Shown: positions 24,345 through 33,272, counted from the stretch's first letter. The stretch: 64,000 bases of DNA from DAOUJW01 sp034421015 (GCA_034421015.1 DAOUKT010000022.1:62001-126000); one strand, 5' to 3'. A program made the numbers and translations. The notes: a model not told the origin generated them from the sequence alone.

Positions 24345-25268
24345 ATGACAACCACCACCAGGGGCAAACACCTCCTTTCCATTGCCGACCTTTCGGTCGA
24401 CGAGGTGGACGGTCTCATCAGGCGAGCCGCCGAACTCAAGGGTGGCCCGGCGCCCCAGGTCATGGCCGGTAAATCCGCGGCGCTCCTTTTCGAGAAGCCG
24501 TCTCTCAGGACCAAGGTCAGCTTCGATGTGGCCGTGCATCAGCTTGGCGGCCATCCCATCTACATGGGCAGGGACGAGGTCGGGATGGGCGTCCGCGAGC
24601 CCGTCTCCGATACGGCCCGCATCCTCTCGCGCTACGTCAGCGTGATCATCGTGCGCACCTTTGCCCAGAGCACCCTGGAGACGCTGGCCCAATACTCCTC
24701 AGTGCCCGTAATCAACGCCCTGTCCGACGACGAGCACCCCTGCCAGGCCCTTGCAGACCTACTCACCATCTACGAGAAGAAGGGCCGGTTGAAGGGGACG
24801 ACCATCGCCTACATCGGCGACGGCAACAACGTGGCCGTCAGCCTGGCCCTGGGCGCGGCGTCCGTCGGGGCCAACTTCACCATCGCCTCCCCGGCCGGCT
24901 ACGAAATGCCCGACACTGCGGTGCAGGAAGTCGTCAGAAGGGCAGAGACCACCGGGGTCGAGGTTGCACTCCTGGAAGACCCCAGGGAGGCTGTCAGGGG
25001 CGCGGACGTTGTGTACACGGACGTGTGGACGAGCATGGGGCAGGAGGCGGAGACCGAGCGGCGGCGAGCGGCCTTTGCCGGCTACCGCGTCGACCCGGAG
25101 CTTATGGCCCTCGCCGGTGACGAGGCGATTTTCATGCACCCCCTTCCGGCTCATCCTGGAGAGGAGATAGCCGAGGGGATGCAGGAGCACCCCCAGTCGG
25201 TGGTCTTTGACCAGGCCGAGAACCGGCTGCACGCGCAGAAGGCAGCGCTTCTGGAGATAATGGCCTAG
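24345..25268 (+). CDS. argF: Ornithine carbamoyltransferase
   Basis: This enzyme carbamoylates ornithine to citrulline in arginine synthesis. The 307-aa protein has the carbamoyl-phosphate loop KPSLRT (51-56), HPCQALADLL (131-140) and the ornithine-side SMG loop (230-232 in DVWTSMG), which favours ornithine over aspartate. The usual HCLP motif reads HPLP (265-268), and the following AHRGEE reads AHPGEE, so the Cys that contacts ornithine is replaced. Overall similarity (DQAENRLHAQKAALLEIM at the C-terminus) still fits OTCase. It is first in a tight plus-strand gene run with der 12 bp downstream. Confidence 0.9.
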   Translation: MTTTTRGKHLLSIADLSVDEVDGLIRRAAELKGGPAPQVMAGKSAALLFEKPSLRTKVSFDVAVHQLGGHPIYMGRDEVGMGVREPVSDTARILSRYVSVIIVRTFAQSTLETLAQYSSVPVINALSDDEHPCQALADLLTIYEKKGRLKGTTIAYIGDGNNVAVSLALGAASVGANFTIASPAGYEMPDTAVQEVVRRAETTGVEVALLEDPREAVRGADVVYTDVWTSMGQEAETERRRAAFAGYRVDPELMALAGDEAIFMHPLPAHPGEEIAEGMQEHPQSVVFDQAENRLHAQKAALLEIMA

Positions 25269-25280
25269 AGGCTGAACGCA

Positions 25281-26600
25281 ATGGCGGCGCCACTGGTAGC
25301 TATAGTCGGTAGGCCCAACGTGGGCAAGTCCACCCTGTTCAACAGGCTGGTGGGCCAGTCCCTCGCCATCGTCTCGGACATCCCGGGCACAACCAGGGAC
25401 AGGCTTAGCTCCAAAGTGCTGTGGGGGGACCGCTCCTTCATCCTCGTCGACACCGGCGGGCTGGAGGCTGAACCGACCTCTGATCTCTGGGAGGAGATAG
25501 AGGCCCAGGTGGAGGCGGCGATGGAGGAGGCCGACGCCATCGTCTTCCTGGTGGACACCACCTCAGGCATCACCCCCGCCGACAGGGAGATTGCCCAATC
25601 GCTGCGGCAGAGAGAGAAGCCCGTGCTCCTTGCGGTCAATAAGGTGGACAACGCCAGGAGGGAGCAGGAGGCTGTTGAGTTCTACCAGCTGGGCCTTGGG
25701 GACCCCGTCTTTATCAGCGCATATCACAACCTGGGCATAGACGATCTCTTCCGGGAGCTTGAGGCGATCCTGCCATTCGCTGACGAGGACGAAGAAGAGC
25801 AGGATATGCCCAGGCTGGCCATAATCGGCCGACCCAACGTGGGCAAGTCGCAGCTTCTCAATGCGATACTCGGCCACCAGCGGTCCATCGTCTCCGAGAT
25901 GCCGGGCACTACCAGGGACGCCATCGACATTCCGCTGGAGTTCGACGGCAGGCCAATAATGCTGATGGACACGGCTGGCGTACGGCGCAGGGGTCGCATC
26001 GAGCAGGGCATCGAGAAGTACAGCGTGCTGAGGGCGGTGCGCGCGATGGAGCGGTCCAACGTCTGCATCCTCGTCACAGACGCTACGGAGGCCATCACCG
26101 GGCAGGACACCCACGTGGCCGGGCAGGCGCTGGACTCCTACAAGGGCGTGGTTGTGGTCGTGAACAAAAGGGACCTGGTCGAGAGTGAAATGGATAAAGC
26201 CGAGGCGCTGCGGGAGGTCCGGCGCAAGCTCAAGTTCATTCCCTACGCCCCGATCTGCTTCACCTCGGCGCTGAACGGCACGGGAGTGCGGGAGGTTGTG
26301 GAGACAGCCATTCGGGTGTACAGGGAGGGCGCAAGAATCGCTCCCAGGGGCGCGCTGGAGAGAGCGTTAATGGAGGCTCTGGCGGCCCATCCGCCTCCCA
26401 GCAAGGGCCGACGCTCCCTCAAGGTGTACCGCATCTACCAGAAGGGCACGCACCCTCCAACCTTCATCCTGCCAGTCAACCACCCGGAGCTTGTCCACTT
26501 CTCCTACCAGCGTTACCTGGAGAACCGCCTGCGCTCCACCTTCGGCTTTGCGGGCAACCCCCTTCAGTTGATTTTCTCCTCTTCGAGGGGTGGTCGATAG
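25281..26600 (+). CDS. der: Ribosome-assembly GTPase Der (EngA)
   Basis: A 439-aa GTPase with tandem G domains that acts in maturation of the large ribosomal subunit. Domain 1 has GRPNVGKST (residues 10-18), DTGG and NKVD; domain 2 has GRPNVGKSQLLN, DTAGVRRRG and NKRDLVE. A KH-like C-terminal domain follows (KGRRSLKVYRIYQKGTHPPTF). The last base of its TAG stop is shared with the GTG start of plsY, implying coupled translation. Confidence 0.96.
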   Translation: MAAPLVAIVGRPNVGKSTLFNRLVGQSLAIVSDIPGTTRDRLSSKVLWGDRSFILVDTGGLEAEPTSDLWEEIEAQVEAAMEEADAIVFLVDTTSGITPADREIAQSLRQREKPVLLAVNKVDNARREQEAVEFYQLGLGDPVFISAYHNLGIDDLFRELEAILPFADEDEEEQDMPRLAIIGRPNVGKSQLLNAILGHQRSIVSEMPGTTRDAIDIPLEFDGRPIMLMDTAGVRRRGRIEQGIEKYSVLRAVRAMERSNVCILVTDATEAITGQDTHVAGQALDSYKGVVVVVNKRDLVESEMDKAEALREVRRKLKFIPYAPICFTSALNGTGVREVVETAIRVYREGARIAPRGALERALMEALAAHPPPSKGRRSLKVYRIYQKGTHPPTFILPVNHPELVHFSYQRYLENRLRSTFGFAGNPLQLIFSSSRGGR

Positions 26601-27259
26601 TGGCCTACGCGCTGGTTGTTCCGCTGTGCTACCTCCTGGGAAGCGTGCCCTTCGGGCTGCTGGTGGCGAGGCTTGCCAGGGGCGTCGACGTGCGGAGCTA
26701 CGGCAGCGGCAACACGGGAATGACCAACGTGCTGCGGACTGCGGGAGTCGCGCCGGGCCTGCTGGTGCTTGGCTTGGACTTGGGCAAGGGCATAGCGCCG
26801 GTCCTGCTTGTCAGGGCAATCGAGCCGTCGCCCGCGCTGGAGGTTGCGGCCGCGCTGGCCGCGCTGGTGGGGCATAACTGGTCGGTTTTCATCCGGTTTC
26901 AAGGCGGGAAGGGGACGGCCACGGGACTGGGCACAGTATGCGCCATCTCCCCGGCCGCGGGCCTTATTGTGGCGCTGGTGTCCCTGCCTCCCCTGGTGGT
27001 CTCCCGCTACGTGTCCCTGGGTTCGATCATGGGAGCGACCTCAGCCCTGGCCTCCATTGCAGGGCTGGCCCTCCTCGCGCCGGAACTGACCCTGGGAGTG
27101 ACCTCGCCTACGTACATCCTGTACACCGCAATCGGGACGCCCATTGTGCTGTTCAAGCACCGTGAGAACATCAGCCGAATCCTCAAGGGCCAGGAGCGCA
27201 GGCTGGGAGACAAAGTGGAAATCGTCGAGCCGGTCCCGCGCGCCGCAGACGGGGCGTGA
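26600..27259 (+). CDS. plsY: Acyl-phosphate:glycerol-3-phosphate acyltransferase PlsY
   Basis: PlsY is the membrane enzyme that makes lysophosphatidic acid from acyl-phosphate and glycerol-3-phosphate. The 219-aa multi-pass protein has the family motifs YLLGSVPFGLLVARL, YGSGNTGMTNVLRTAG, GHNWSVFIRFQGGKGTATG and FKHRENISRILKGQERRLG. The GTG start overlaps the der stop. gpsA follows 4 bp downstream, so supply of glycerol-3-phosphate and its first acylation are encoded together. Confidence 0.95.
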   Translation: MAYALVVPLCYLLGSVPFGLLVARLARGVDVRSYGSGNTGMTNVLRTAGVAPGLLVLGLDLGKGIAPVLLVRAIEPSPALEVAAALAALVGHNWSVFIRFQGGKGTATGLGTVCAISPAAGLIVALVSLPPLVVSRYVSLGSIMGATSALASIAGLALLAPELTLGVTSPTYILYTAIGTPIVLFKHRENISRILKGQERRLGDKVEIVEPVPRAADGA

Positions 27260-27263
27260 CGGG

Positions 27264-28280
27264 ATGGCCGCCACTGCATCCGTAATCGGGACGACGAGCT
27301 GGGGCACGGCCCTGGCCTCGATCCTTGCCGCCAACGGCGCAGACGTGCTGCTGTGGGCGCGGACCGATGAAGAGGCCCAGGACATGGAGACGGCCAGGGA
27401 GAACAGCCGTCGTCACCCCGGATTCAGATTCCCTCCTTCATTGCACGTGACCTCATCGCGCGAGGAGGCCGCAGCGGTGGACATGGTCGTTATCGCCGTG
27501 CCGTCCCAGACCTTGCGCGAGAACGTGCGCGCTCTGGCGCCGTTCCTTTCCGAACCCTGCCTGGCGCTGAGCGCCACCAAGGGCCTGGAGAAGGACTCCG
27601 CCAAGCGCATGAGCGAGATACTGGAGGAGGAGCTGCCGGATGTCTTTCACCCCGGCGTCTGCGTCCTCTCCGGCCCCAACCTGGCGCGGGAAATTGTGGA
27701 GGGAAAGCCCGCCTCTACAGTGATCGCTTGCCGGGATGAGGGCAACGCTGTCAAGGCCCAGGAGATGTTCATGTCTTCGATGTTTCGTGTATACACAAAC
27801 ACGGACATTGTGGGCGTGGAGCTTGGCGGCAGCCTGAAGAACATCATCGCGCTTGGGGCGGGCGTCTGCGACGGCTTTGGGTACGGGGACAACGGCAAGG
27901 CGGCCTTCATCACCCGGGGCCTGGTGGAGATCACCCGCCTGGGCGTCGCGGCCGGGGCGAACCCCCTCACCTTTGCGGGACTGGCCGGTCTGGGCGACCT
28001 CACCGCCACCTGCGCAAGCCCCCTCAGCCGCAACAGGCACGTCGGCGAGCAGCTGGCCGCGGGCAAACGTCTGCCGGAGATACTCTCGTCTATGGGGAAC
28101 GTCGCCGAGGGCGTGGACACGACGGTCGGGGCGCTCATGCTGGCCGGACGGCTAGGAGTGGACATGCCGATAACCCAGGCCATCAGCGACGTGCTGTTCA
28201 ACGACGTGGACCCGCGCCAGGCGGTGGCCGCGCTCATGGGCCGCGCTCCCCAACCTGAGTGGGCGGATATCCGATTTTGA
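27264..28280 (+). CDS. gpsA: Glycerol-3-phosphate dehydrogenase [NAD(P)+]
   Basis: GpsA reduces dihydroxyacetone phosphate to sn-glycerol-3-phosphate for phospholipid synthesis. From the ATG at 27264 the protein is 338 aa, the family norm; the open frame extends upstream over plsY but the extra 40 residues are out of family. The dinucleotide loop reads VIGTTSWGTALA, with Thr in place of a Gly of GxGxxG. The substrate region GGSLKNIIALGAG with the catalytic Lys and FITRGLVEI are intact. The ATG lies 4 bp after plsY. Confidence 0.94.
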   Translation: MAATASVIGTTSWGTALASILAANGADVLLWARTDEEAQDMETARENSRRHPGFRFPPSLHVTSSREEAAAVDMVVIAVPSQTLRENVRALAPFLSEPCLALSATKGLEKDSAKRMSEILEEELPDVFHPGVCVLSGPNLAREIVEGKPASTVIACRDEGNAVKAQEMFMSSMFRVYTNTDIVGVELGGSLKNIIALGAGVCDGFGYGDNGKAAFITRGLVEITRLGVAAGANPLTFAGLAGLGDLTATCASPLSRNRHVGEQLAAGKRLPEILSSMGNVAEGVDTTVGALMLAGRLGVDMPITQAISDVLFNDVDPRQAVAALMGRAPQPEWADIRF

Positions 28281-28365
28281 CACCCTTGCGGGTTGATTGA
28301 CTCTGCATTGCAATTGCCATACCCTGAATCCACATACCAAACACAAGGAATAGTTCACACACAAT

Positions 28366-29634
28366 ATGCACAAGAAGACGGTAACGGACAACGGACTGAG
28401 GATACTGACTTCAGAGATGCCCCACACCCAGTCGGCGAGCGTGGTGGTGTACGTTGGGGCGGGCTCCAGGTACGAGGTTGAAGAGGTGGCCGGCGCCTCC
28501 CATTTCGTGGAACACATGTGCTTCAAAGGCACGCGCCGCCGGCCGACGTCCCAGGAGATCAGCGAGGCCATCGAGGGTGTCGGGGGCGTGTTCAACGCCG
28601 CCACAGACAGGGAGCTGACGTCCTACTGGTGCAAGGTCCCCATCGCTCACCTGCCCCTTGCCCTTGACGTGATGGCGGACATTGTCCGGGAGCCGCTCTT
28701 CGACCCTGAGGAGGTGGAGAAGGAGCGGTCCGTCATCCTGGAAGAGCTGTCCATGACCAATGACATACCCAGCTACAGGGCGGAGCTTCTCATAGACGAG
28801 GTCATGTGGCCCAACCAGCCCCTGGGGCGGGACGTGGGTGGCACCAAAGAGTCCGTCACGGGGGTCTCCCGGGAAGCGCTCGTGGAGTACATGCACCGGC
28901 AGTACACCCCCTCAAACTTGGTGGTGAGCGTGGCGGGCAACATATCCCATGACGAAGTTGTCGATGCGGTGGCTGGTCACTTTCGAGGTTGGACCTCCCA
29001 CGCGTCGGACCCCTGGTTCCCCGCTGAGGACGACCAGTCGGCCCCTGCGATGAAGCTGGAGAACCGCAAGACGGAGCAGGCGCACATCTGCATCGCCCTG
29101 AAGGGGGTGTCCTCGGTGCATCCCGACAGGTATGCGCTGGACCTGCTGAACACGGTGATGGGCGAGGGGATGAGCAGCCGGCTGTTCCTGGAGCTCCGGG
29201 AGAAGCAGAGCCTGGTCTACGACGTACACACCACCTCAACGCATCTGAGGGACTGCGGCTCCTTTTCGACCTACGCAGGCGTGGACCCGAAGAACGCCAG
29301 GAGAGCCATCGACTCCGTGCTGGGGGAGCTGAACAAGGCCAGGGAGCCAATCCCGGATGAGGAGCTGCACAAGGCCAAGGAGTTCCTCAAGGGCAGGCTG
29401 GTGCTGAGGATGGAGGACAGCCGCAGCGTGGCCGCATGGCTGGGGGCGCAGGAGATCCTGCTCAACGAAATCCGAACGGTGGACGAGGTGCTGGCCCGTG
29501 TAGATGCCATTACGCCTGAGGACGTGCAGCGAGTGGCCAGAGACGTGCTGGTCGGCGACAAGCTGAACCTGGCGGTTGTTGGGCCGTTCCGCAGCGACAG
29601 GTCCTTCCAGTCCAGTCTCAAGGGGTTGCGGTAG
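28366..29634 (+). CDS. M16-family zinc peptidase (PqqL/MPP-like)
   Basis: A 422-aa member of the pitrilysin family resembling bacterial mitochondrial-processing-peptidase-like proteases. The inverted zinc motif HFVEH (H46, E49, H50) is present, with a downstream acidic helix EEVEKERSVILEEL that should supply the third ligand. The C-terminal half carries the R/Y-type substrate motif region ELREKQSLVYDVH. There is no signal peptide, so it is probably cytoplasmic. It lies 85 bp after gpsA; whether it belongs to the same transcript is unclear. Confidence 0.92.
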   Translation: MHKKTVTDNGLRILTSEMPHTQSASVVVYVGAGSRYEVEEVAGASHFVEHMCFKGTRRRPTSQEISEAIEGVGGVFNAATDRELTSYWCKVPIAHLPLALDVMADIVREPLFDPEEVEKERSVILEELSMTNDIPSYRAELLIDEVMWPNQPLGRDVGGTKESVTGVSREALVEYMHRQYTPSNLVVSVAGNISHDEVVDAVAGHFRGWTSHASDPWFPAEDDQSAPAMKLENRKTEQAHICIALKGVSSVHPDRYALDLLNTVMGEGMSSRLFLELREKQSLVYDVHTTSTHLRDCGSFSTYAGVDPKNARRAIDSVLGELNKAREPIPDEELHKAKEFLKGRLVLRMEDSRSVAAWLGAQEILLNEIRTVDEVLARVDAITPEDVQRVARDVLVGDKLNLAVVGPFRSDRSFQSSLKGLR

Positions 29635-29665
29635 GGTCTGAGCCTGGGGCGCGCCGCGTGCCTTT

Positions 29666-29691
29666 CGTCATTCCGGCGGAAGCCGGAATCC
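29666..29691. repeat. 26-bp palindromic repeat singlet, G/C variant
   Basis: CGTCATTCCGGCGGAAGCCGGAATCC is a compensated variant of the GIY-YIG-element palindrome (CCTGC/GCAGG replaced by CCGGC/GCCGG), keeping the stem. It lies between the M16 gene and vapBC. Confidence 0.7.
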
Positions 29692-29761
29692 ATACTAACT
29701 GCCCGCACAGGACCACACAGCAAAATGGAGGTCTGTGAGGTAGGAAGAGCCTGGAAGCATC

Positions 29762-29792
29762 TTGACATCAGAAATATGTGATGCTATGATGT
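29762..29792 (+). promoter_or_regulatory. vapBC promoter and operator, leaderless transcript
   Basis: TTGACA (29762-29767), an exact 17-bp spacer and TATGAT (29785-29790). The ATG of vapB begins 7 nt after the -10 box, so the A of ATG is the predicted +1. ACATCA (29765-29770) and TGATGT (29787-29792) form an inverted repeat that straddles the promoter, fitting VapB autorepression. Confidence 0.7.
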
Positions 29793-29796
29793 TTGC

Positions 29797-30066
29797 ATGA
29801 GGACTACTCTGACGCTGGATGATGATATAGCAGACGCCCTGAGGGAACGGGCGCGGCTCACGGACACGCCGTTCAAACAGGTGGTGAATGACGTCCTGAG
29901 GCGCGGCATGTCCCTGAGGATAGGGGAAGCCGCGCGGCCGGAGTACAGCGTTGTTCCCAAGCACGGCGGATTCGCCCCTGGCGTAGACCCGCTCAGGCTG
30001 AACCAGCTCAACGACCAGCTGGCCTCTGAGGAGTTCGTAGGGAAAGACAGCCAGGGCGCAAGTTGA
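29797..30066 (+). CDS. vapB: VapB-type antitoxin
   Basis: This 89-aa antitoxin has an N-terminal ribbon-helix-helix region (RTTLTLDDDIADALRERARLTDTPFKQVVNDVLRRG) for DNA binding and a C-terminal toxin-wrapping tail (KHGGFAPGVDPLRLNQLNDQL). It neutralises the PIN toxin encoded next and probably represses its own promoter through the inverted repeat there. The stop overlaps the TTG start of the toxin gene (TTGA). Confidence 0.85.
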   Translation: MRTTLTLDDDIADALRERARLTDTPFKQVVNDVLRRGMSLRIGEAARPEYSVVPKHGGFAPGVDPLRLNQLNDQLASEEFVGKDSQGAS

Positions 30067-30488
30067 TAGTCCCGGACCTCAATCTGCTTATCTATGCCCA
30101 TTACGACGGAGCGCCTCACCACGAGGCTGCCAAACGCTGGTGGGAAGGGCTGGTCAACGGCTCGGAGCGGGTGGGAATTCCGTGGGCCGTGGCAACGGGC
30201 TTTGTCAGGCTGATCACCAACTCCAGGGTGGTAACCAATCCGGCAGCTCCGGCGGAGGCGGTTGACTACGTTCAAGAGTGGTTCCAATTTCCGCACGTTA
30301 TCCACATAAACCCCGGCTCGGATCACCTGGCCCATCTTCGGCGGAATCTCGTCGCGGCCGGCGTCGGCGCGGACCTGGTAACGGACGCTCACCTGGCCTC
30401 CATAGCTATGGAATACCAGGCTGAGCTTCACTCTAACGAAGCAGACTTCAGCCGCTTCCCCGGCCTCAAGTGGCGCAACCCGCTCTGA
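30063..30488 (+). CDS. vapC: VapC-type PIN-domain toxin
   Basis: A 141-aa PIN ribonuclease toxin. The first acidic residue is D5 (IVPDLN), the later ones are in LVTDAHLAS and the C-terminal NEADFSRF. The position of the usual second Glu is replaced (VATGFVRLITNSR), as is common in the subgroup with an FxRLxTN motif. Start is TTG overlapping the antitoxin stop by 4 bp, implying coupled translation and excess antitoxin. Targets in related systems are tRNAs or rRNA; the target here is unknown. Confidence 0.87.
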   Translation: MIVPDLNLLIYAHYDGAPHHEAAKRWWEGLVNGSERVGIPWAVATGFVRLITNSRVVTNPAAPAEAVDYVQEWFQFPHVIHINPGSDHLAHLRRNLVAAGVGADLVTDAHLASIAMEYQAELHSNEADFSRFPGLKWRNPL

Positions 30489-30533
30489 CCAGGACGCAGA
30501 GCAGTGTGACGGGAGCCGCGCGACCTCGTGTGG

Positions 30534-31904
30534 CTAAGCCAGACGCTCTATCAGCAGCGCCGCCATGCCCAGGAATATCAGGAACCCCAGCACGTCCGTG
30601 AACGTTGTGACGAACACTGCGGAGGACACGGCCGGGTCCATCCCGAACCGCTTGAGCAGCAGGGGCACGCTGCTTCCGGCCAGCCCCGCCACCAGCATGT
30701 TGCCCAGCATCGCCGCGCCCACTACCACCCCCAGCATGATCGACCCTTTCCAGAAGTAGGCCGCCACGCCGACCGCCGCCGCCAGCAGCAGCCCGTGGAC
30801 AAGGGCCAGCAGGAGCTCGCGGCCTATCAGCCGTATGCCGCTGTGCCTGCTTATTTCGCCCAGGGCCATGCTGCGCACCACCAGCGTGAGGGTCTGCGTG
30901 CCTGCGATTCCACCCTGTCCGGCAACCACCGGAAGGAACACGGCGAGCACCGCCACCTTGGCAATCGTAGACTCGAAGAGGTTGATGACCAGGGCCGCGA
31001 GAAAAACTGTGCCGAGGTTGGTGGTCAGCCAGGGCAGCCGGCTTCGCATCGAGTTCCCCACGGACGACAGGAGGCGTTCGCCAGCCAGGCCTGCCATCCT
31101 GAACATGTCCTCCGTAGCCTCCTCCTCCATTACATCCACCAGGTCCTCCACGTGGATGATGCCAATGAGCTTGTGCTGATGGTCCACAACCGGCAAATGC
31201 CTCAGGTCGTACCTCTCCATCAGGCGGCCGCACTCCTCCTGGTCGGTATCCGGGAGGACGGAGGCGATTTCCGGCCGCATAATGTCCCTGACGGCGTCCT
31301 CGATAGGCGAGAGGGCCAGCCTCGTGACGGTGATGTAGCCGAGCAACCTGCTATCGGCGTCCACCACGAATATGACGCTGAACTCCTCGGCCCTGCGTCC
31401 CAGAAGACGTAGGACGTCAAGAGCGATGCCCGCCGTCATGTAGTCGGACACGACCGGGAAATCCGACACCATCAGGCCGCCCGCCGACTCCTCCGAGTAG
31501 CCGAGCAGGGGAGTAATCTCGTCGGCCTCCGTCATGGCGGCCAGCGCCTCCCTGGACCGGTCTTCAGGCAGGTTTTGAAGGATGTCTGCCGCCACGTCCG
31601 GCCGGGTCCGGTCGAGGATGATTGGAAGGGCCCGGGAGTCGATCCCCGCGGCTATCTCAAGGGACTCGTCCGTGTCCAGGCGCTCCAGAATCTGGACAAT
31701 CTCCTCCACCGAAAGCTCGCTGAGGATGGCCTGGTCAAGCTCCAGAAGGACCTCCCCCTGGTCCACGGGGTGCAATCCCCGCAGCAGGGCAAGGGCCGGG
31801 CCTCTGTCCCCCTCACTCAGCAGCCTGAGGACATGCTCCACGTCCTCACGCGCCTTCTCCTCGACGGAGGGCGTTCCGGAAGCCGAGGTCTGGTCTTCAG
31901 ACAT
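30534..31904 (-). CDS. mgtE: Magnesium transporter MgtE
   Basis: A 456-aa Mg2+ channel/transporter. The order of parts is an N-terminal helical superhelix (MgtE_N, about 15-135), two CBS domains (about 140-265; YMTAGIALDVLRLLGRR, LPVVDHQHKLIGIIHVEDLV), a connecting helix and five membrane segments (about 290-455) with the pore motif FLPVVAGQGGIAGTQTLTLVVRS. Intracellular Mg2+ is known to close the channel through the N and CBS domains. Its start lies 8 bp inside the end of tlyA. Confidence 0.95.
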   Translation of the reverse strand: MSEDQTSASGTPSVEEKAREDVEHVLRLLSEGDRGPALALLRGLHPVDQGEVLLELDQAILSELSVEEIVQILERLDTDESLEIAAGIDSRALPIILDRTRPDVAADILQNLPEDRSREALAAMTEADEITPLLGYSEESAGGLMVSDFPVVSDYMTAGIALDVLRLLGRRAEEFSVIFVVDADSRLLGYITVTRLALSPIEDAVRDIMRPEIASVLPDTDQEECGRLMERYDLRHLPVVDHQHKLIGIIHVEDLVDVMEEEATEDMFRMAGLAGERLLSSVGNSMRSRLPWLTTNLGTVFLAALVINLFESTIAKVAVLAVFLPVVAGQGGIAGTQTLTLVVRSMALGEISRHSGIRLIGRELLLALVHGLLLAAAVGVAAYFWKGSIMLGVVVGAAMLGNMLVAGLAGSSVPLLLKRFGMDPAVSSAVFVTTFTDVLGFLIFLGMAALLIERLA

Positions 31905-32691
31905 TGCGGGGGCTTTCTCTCACAGGGTTGGTCAAGGAAAAAATCTCGCCTGATGGAGGCGTGAGCAGGACGAAGAACTCGCGGTTGCCGCTGCTTCCCG
32001 TAATGGAAGATGGGGTCAGGCCGACAAGCCGATATTCGCGGCCCACTGCCCAGGCGATTACCCTGGCCAGCACGCGGGCGTGAATCGTCGGGTCTCTTAC
32101 GACGCCACCGCGACCGACCTCATTACGGCGTGCCTCGAACTGGGGCTTCACCAGCAGCAGGATTCGACCGGCGTCACTCAGGTGCTCCGTAATGGAGGGA
32201 ATAACCCTGGTCACGGAGATGAAGGACACGTCCACAGTAGCCAGGTCGATTTTCTCAGTCAGGGTAAAGGCCTTTCGGGCGTTCACCCTCTCCATAACCG
32301 TGACCCTGGAGTCCTGCCGCAGGCGGTAGTCCATCTGGCCGTAGCCCGCGTCCACCGCGTAGACCCGGGCGGCTCCGCGCTTCAGCAGGCAGTCGGTGAA
32401 GCCGCCGGTGGACGCTCCAACGTCCAGGGCAACCGCCCCGGCGACGTCCAGCCCGAAGTGGTCAAGAGCGGCGGACAGCTTGACGCCACCGCGGCCGACG
32501 TACTCGGCGCCGGGTTCAACGCTCAGGACATCAATCGCCGACACCCTCTCGCCGGGGGCTACCGCAGGACGGCCGCCGACCGTCACCCGGCCGGCCATAA
32601 TCAGGGCGCGCGCCCTGTCCAGGCTGTCCACCAGCCCTTGATCGACCAAGGCCTGGTCCAAGCGCTTCGCTGTTGAACTCCTGACGGCCAT
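31897..32691 (-). CDS. tlyA: TlyA-family rRNA 2'-O-methyltransferase
   Basis: An N-terminal S4 RNA-binding domain (KRLDQALVDQGLVDSLDRARALIMAG) is followed by an FtsJ/RrmJ-type SAM methyltransferase domain (VALDVGASTGGFTDCLLKRGA; DLATVDVSFISVTRVI). TlyA enzymes methylate 16S and/or 23S rRNA ribose. The ATG at 32691 has GGAG 7 nt upstream and is preferred to the TTG six bases earlier; length is then 264 aa. It overlaps mgtE by 8 bp. Confidence 0.92.
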   Translation of the reverse strand: MAVRSSTAKRLDQALVDQGLVDSLDRARALIMAGRVTVGGRPAVAPGERVSAIDVLSVEPGAEYVGRGGVKLSAALDHFGLDVAGAVALDVGASTGGFTDCLLKRGAARVYAVDAGYGQMDYRLRQDSRVTVMERVNARKAFTLTEKIDLATVDVSFISVTRVIPSITEHLSDAGRILLLVKPQFEARRNEVGRGGVVRDPTIHARVLARVIAWAVGREYRLVGLTPSSITGSSGNREFFVLLTPPSGEIFSLTNPVRESPRNV

Positions 32692-32855
32692 CCACAATCT
32701 CCCGGGGTTCTCCGAAGCCCATTATGGGACTTTCGGACGGCGCTTGTCATCAGGTATGCGGCGCGGCTTTGACTGCAACGCTAGGAACGTCCGGGTCATC
32801 CCGCCGAAGAGTCGAGTTCAAACGCAGTGTTGCGCCCAGCGCCTCGTGCTGTACA

Positions 32856-33095
32856 ATGGGTCTGAGCCTGAAGTGTCCGCACTTCGCGGCAAATGCCGAT
32901 TGCACGTTGCCATACTTGGAGGCCGGAGTTGCGCTTTTGATAGGCTTCTTCCATAGAGTCCGGGGAATGTTGAGGAACCTGCGCTGGAGCGGCATGCCGT
33001 TGCACGTCGCATCCGCCCTATACGTGACCAATATGCTGCGCAAGGCCAGAAGGCTAAGTATGTGCTGCGGCAACCACGGCCAACCGGGCTGTTGA
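32856..33095 (+). CDS. Small Cys-rich protein with CCGNHGQPGC C-terminus
   Basis: A 79-aa frame begins MGLSLKCPHFAANADC, has a hydrophobic/basic middle (GVALLIGFFHRVRGMLRNLRWSG) and ends RRLSMCCGNHGQPGC. From memory, short proteins ending in CCGN(Y/H)G(E/Q)PGC recur as hypotheticals in Chloroflexota; this needs a search. Four terminal-region cysteines could bind a metal or cluster. The ATG overlaps a possible -10 (TACAAT at 32852-32857), so the true start may lie further in, for example the TTG at 32907. It is the only plausible gene in 32692-33272; the remainder of that gap shows nothing clear. Confidence 0.5.
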   Translation: MGLSLKCPHFAANADCTLPYLEAGVALLIGFFHRVRGMLRNLRWSGMPLHVASALYVTNMLRKARRLSMCCGNHGQPGC

Positions 33096-33272
33096 AGGTA
33101 GCTTAATCCGCCGGCGTGCCCGGCATCAGGGTCGACTGGACGGGGCTTGCATAAGCCATACGAGTTCCGCTGACTAATGCAGATTGAGGCATCTCAGAGC
33201 AGCGAGCGATGTTGACCGCGCTGGGTATGGATGGTGGAAGAACCGGTGGGCGAGGGGGCGGGGAGGAGGAGT

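Noticed and set aside
33103..33272. Possible protein C-terminus on the minus strand (ending GTRMAYASPVQSTLMPGTPAD)
   Set aside because: The frame overlaps the end of rho in another phase and has no start signal. It may be a remnant, but the evidence is too thin.
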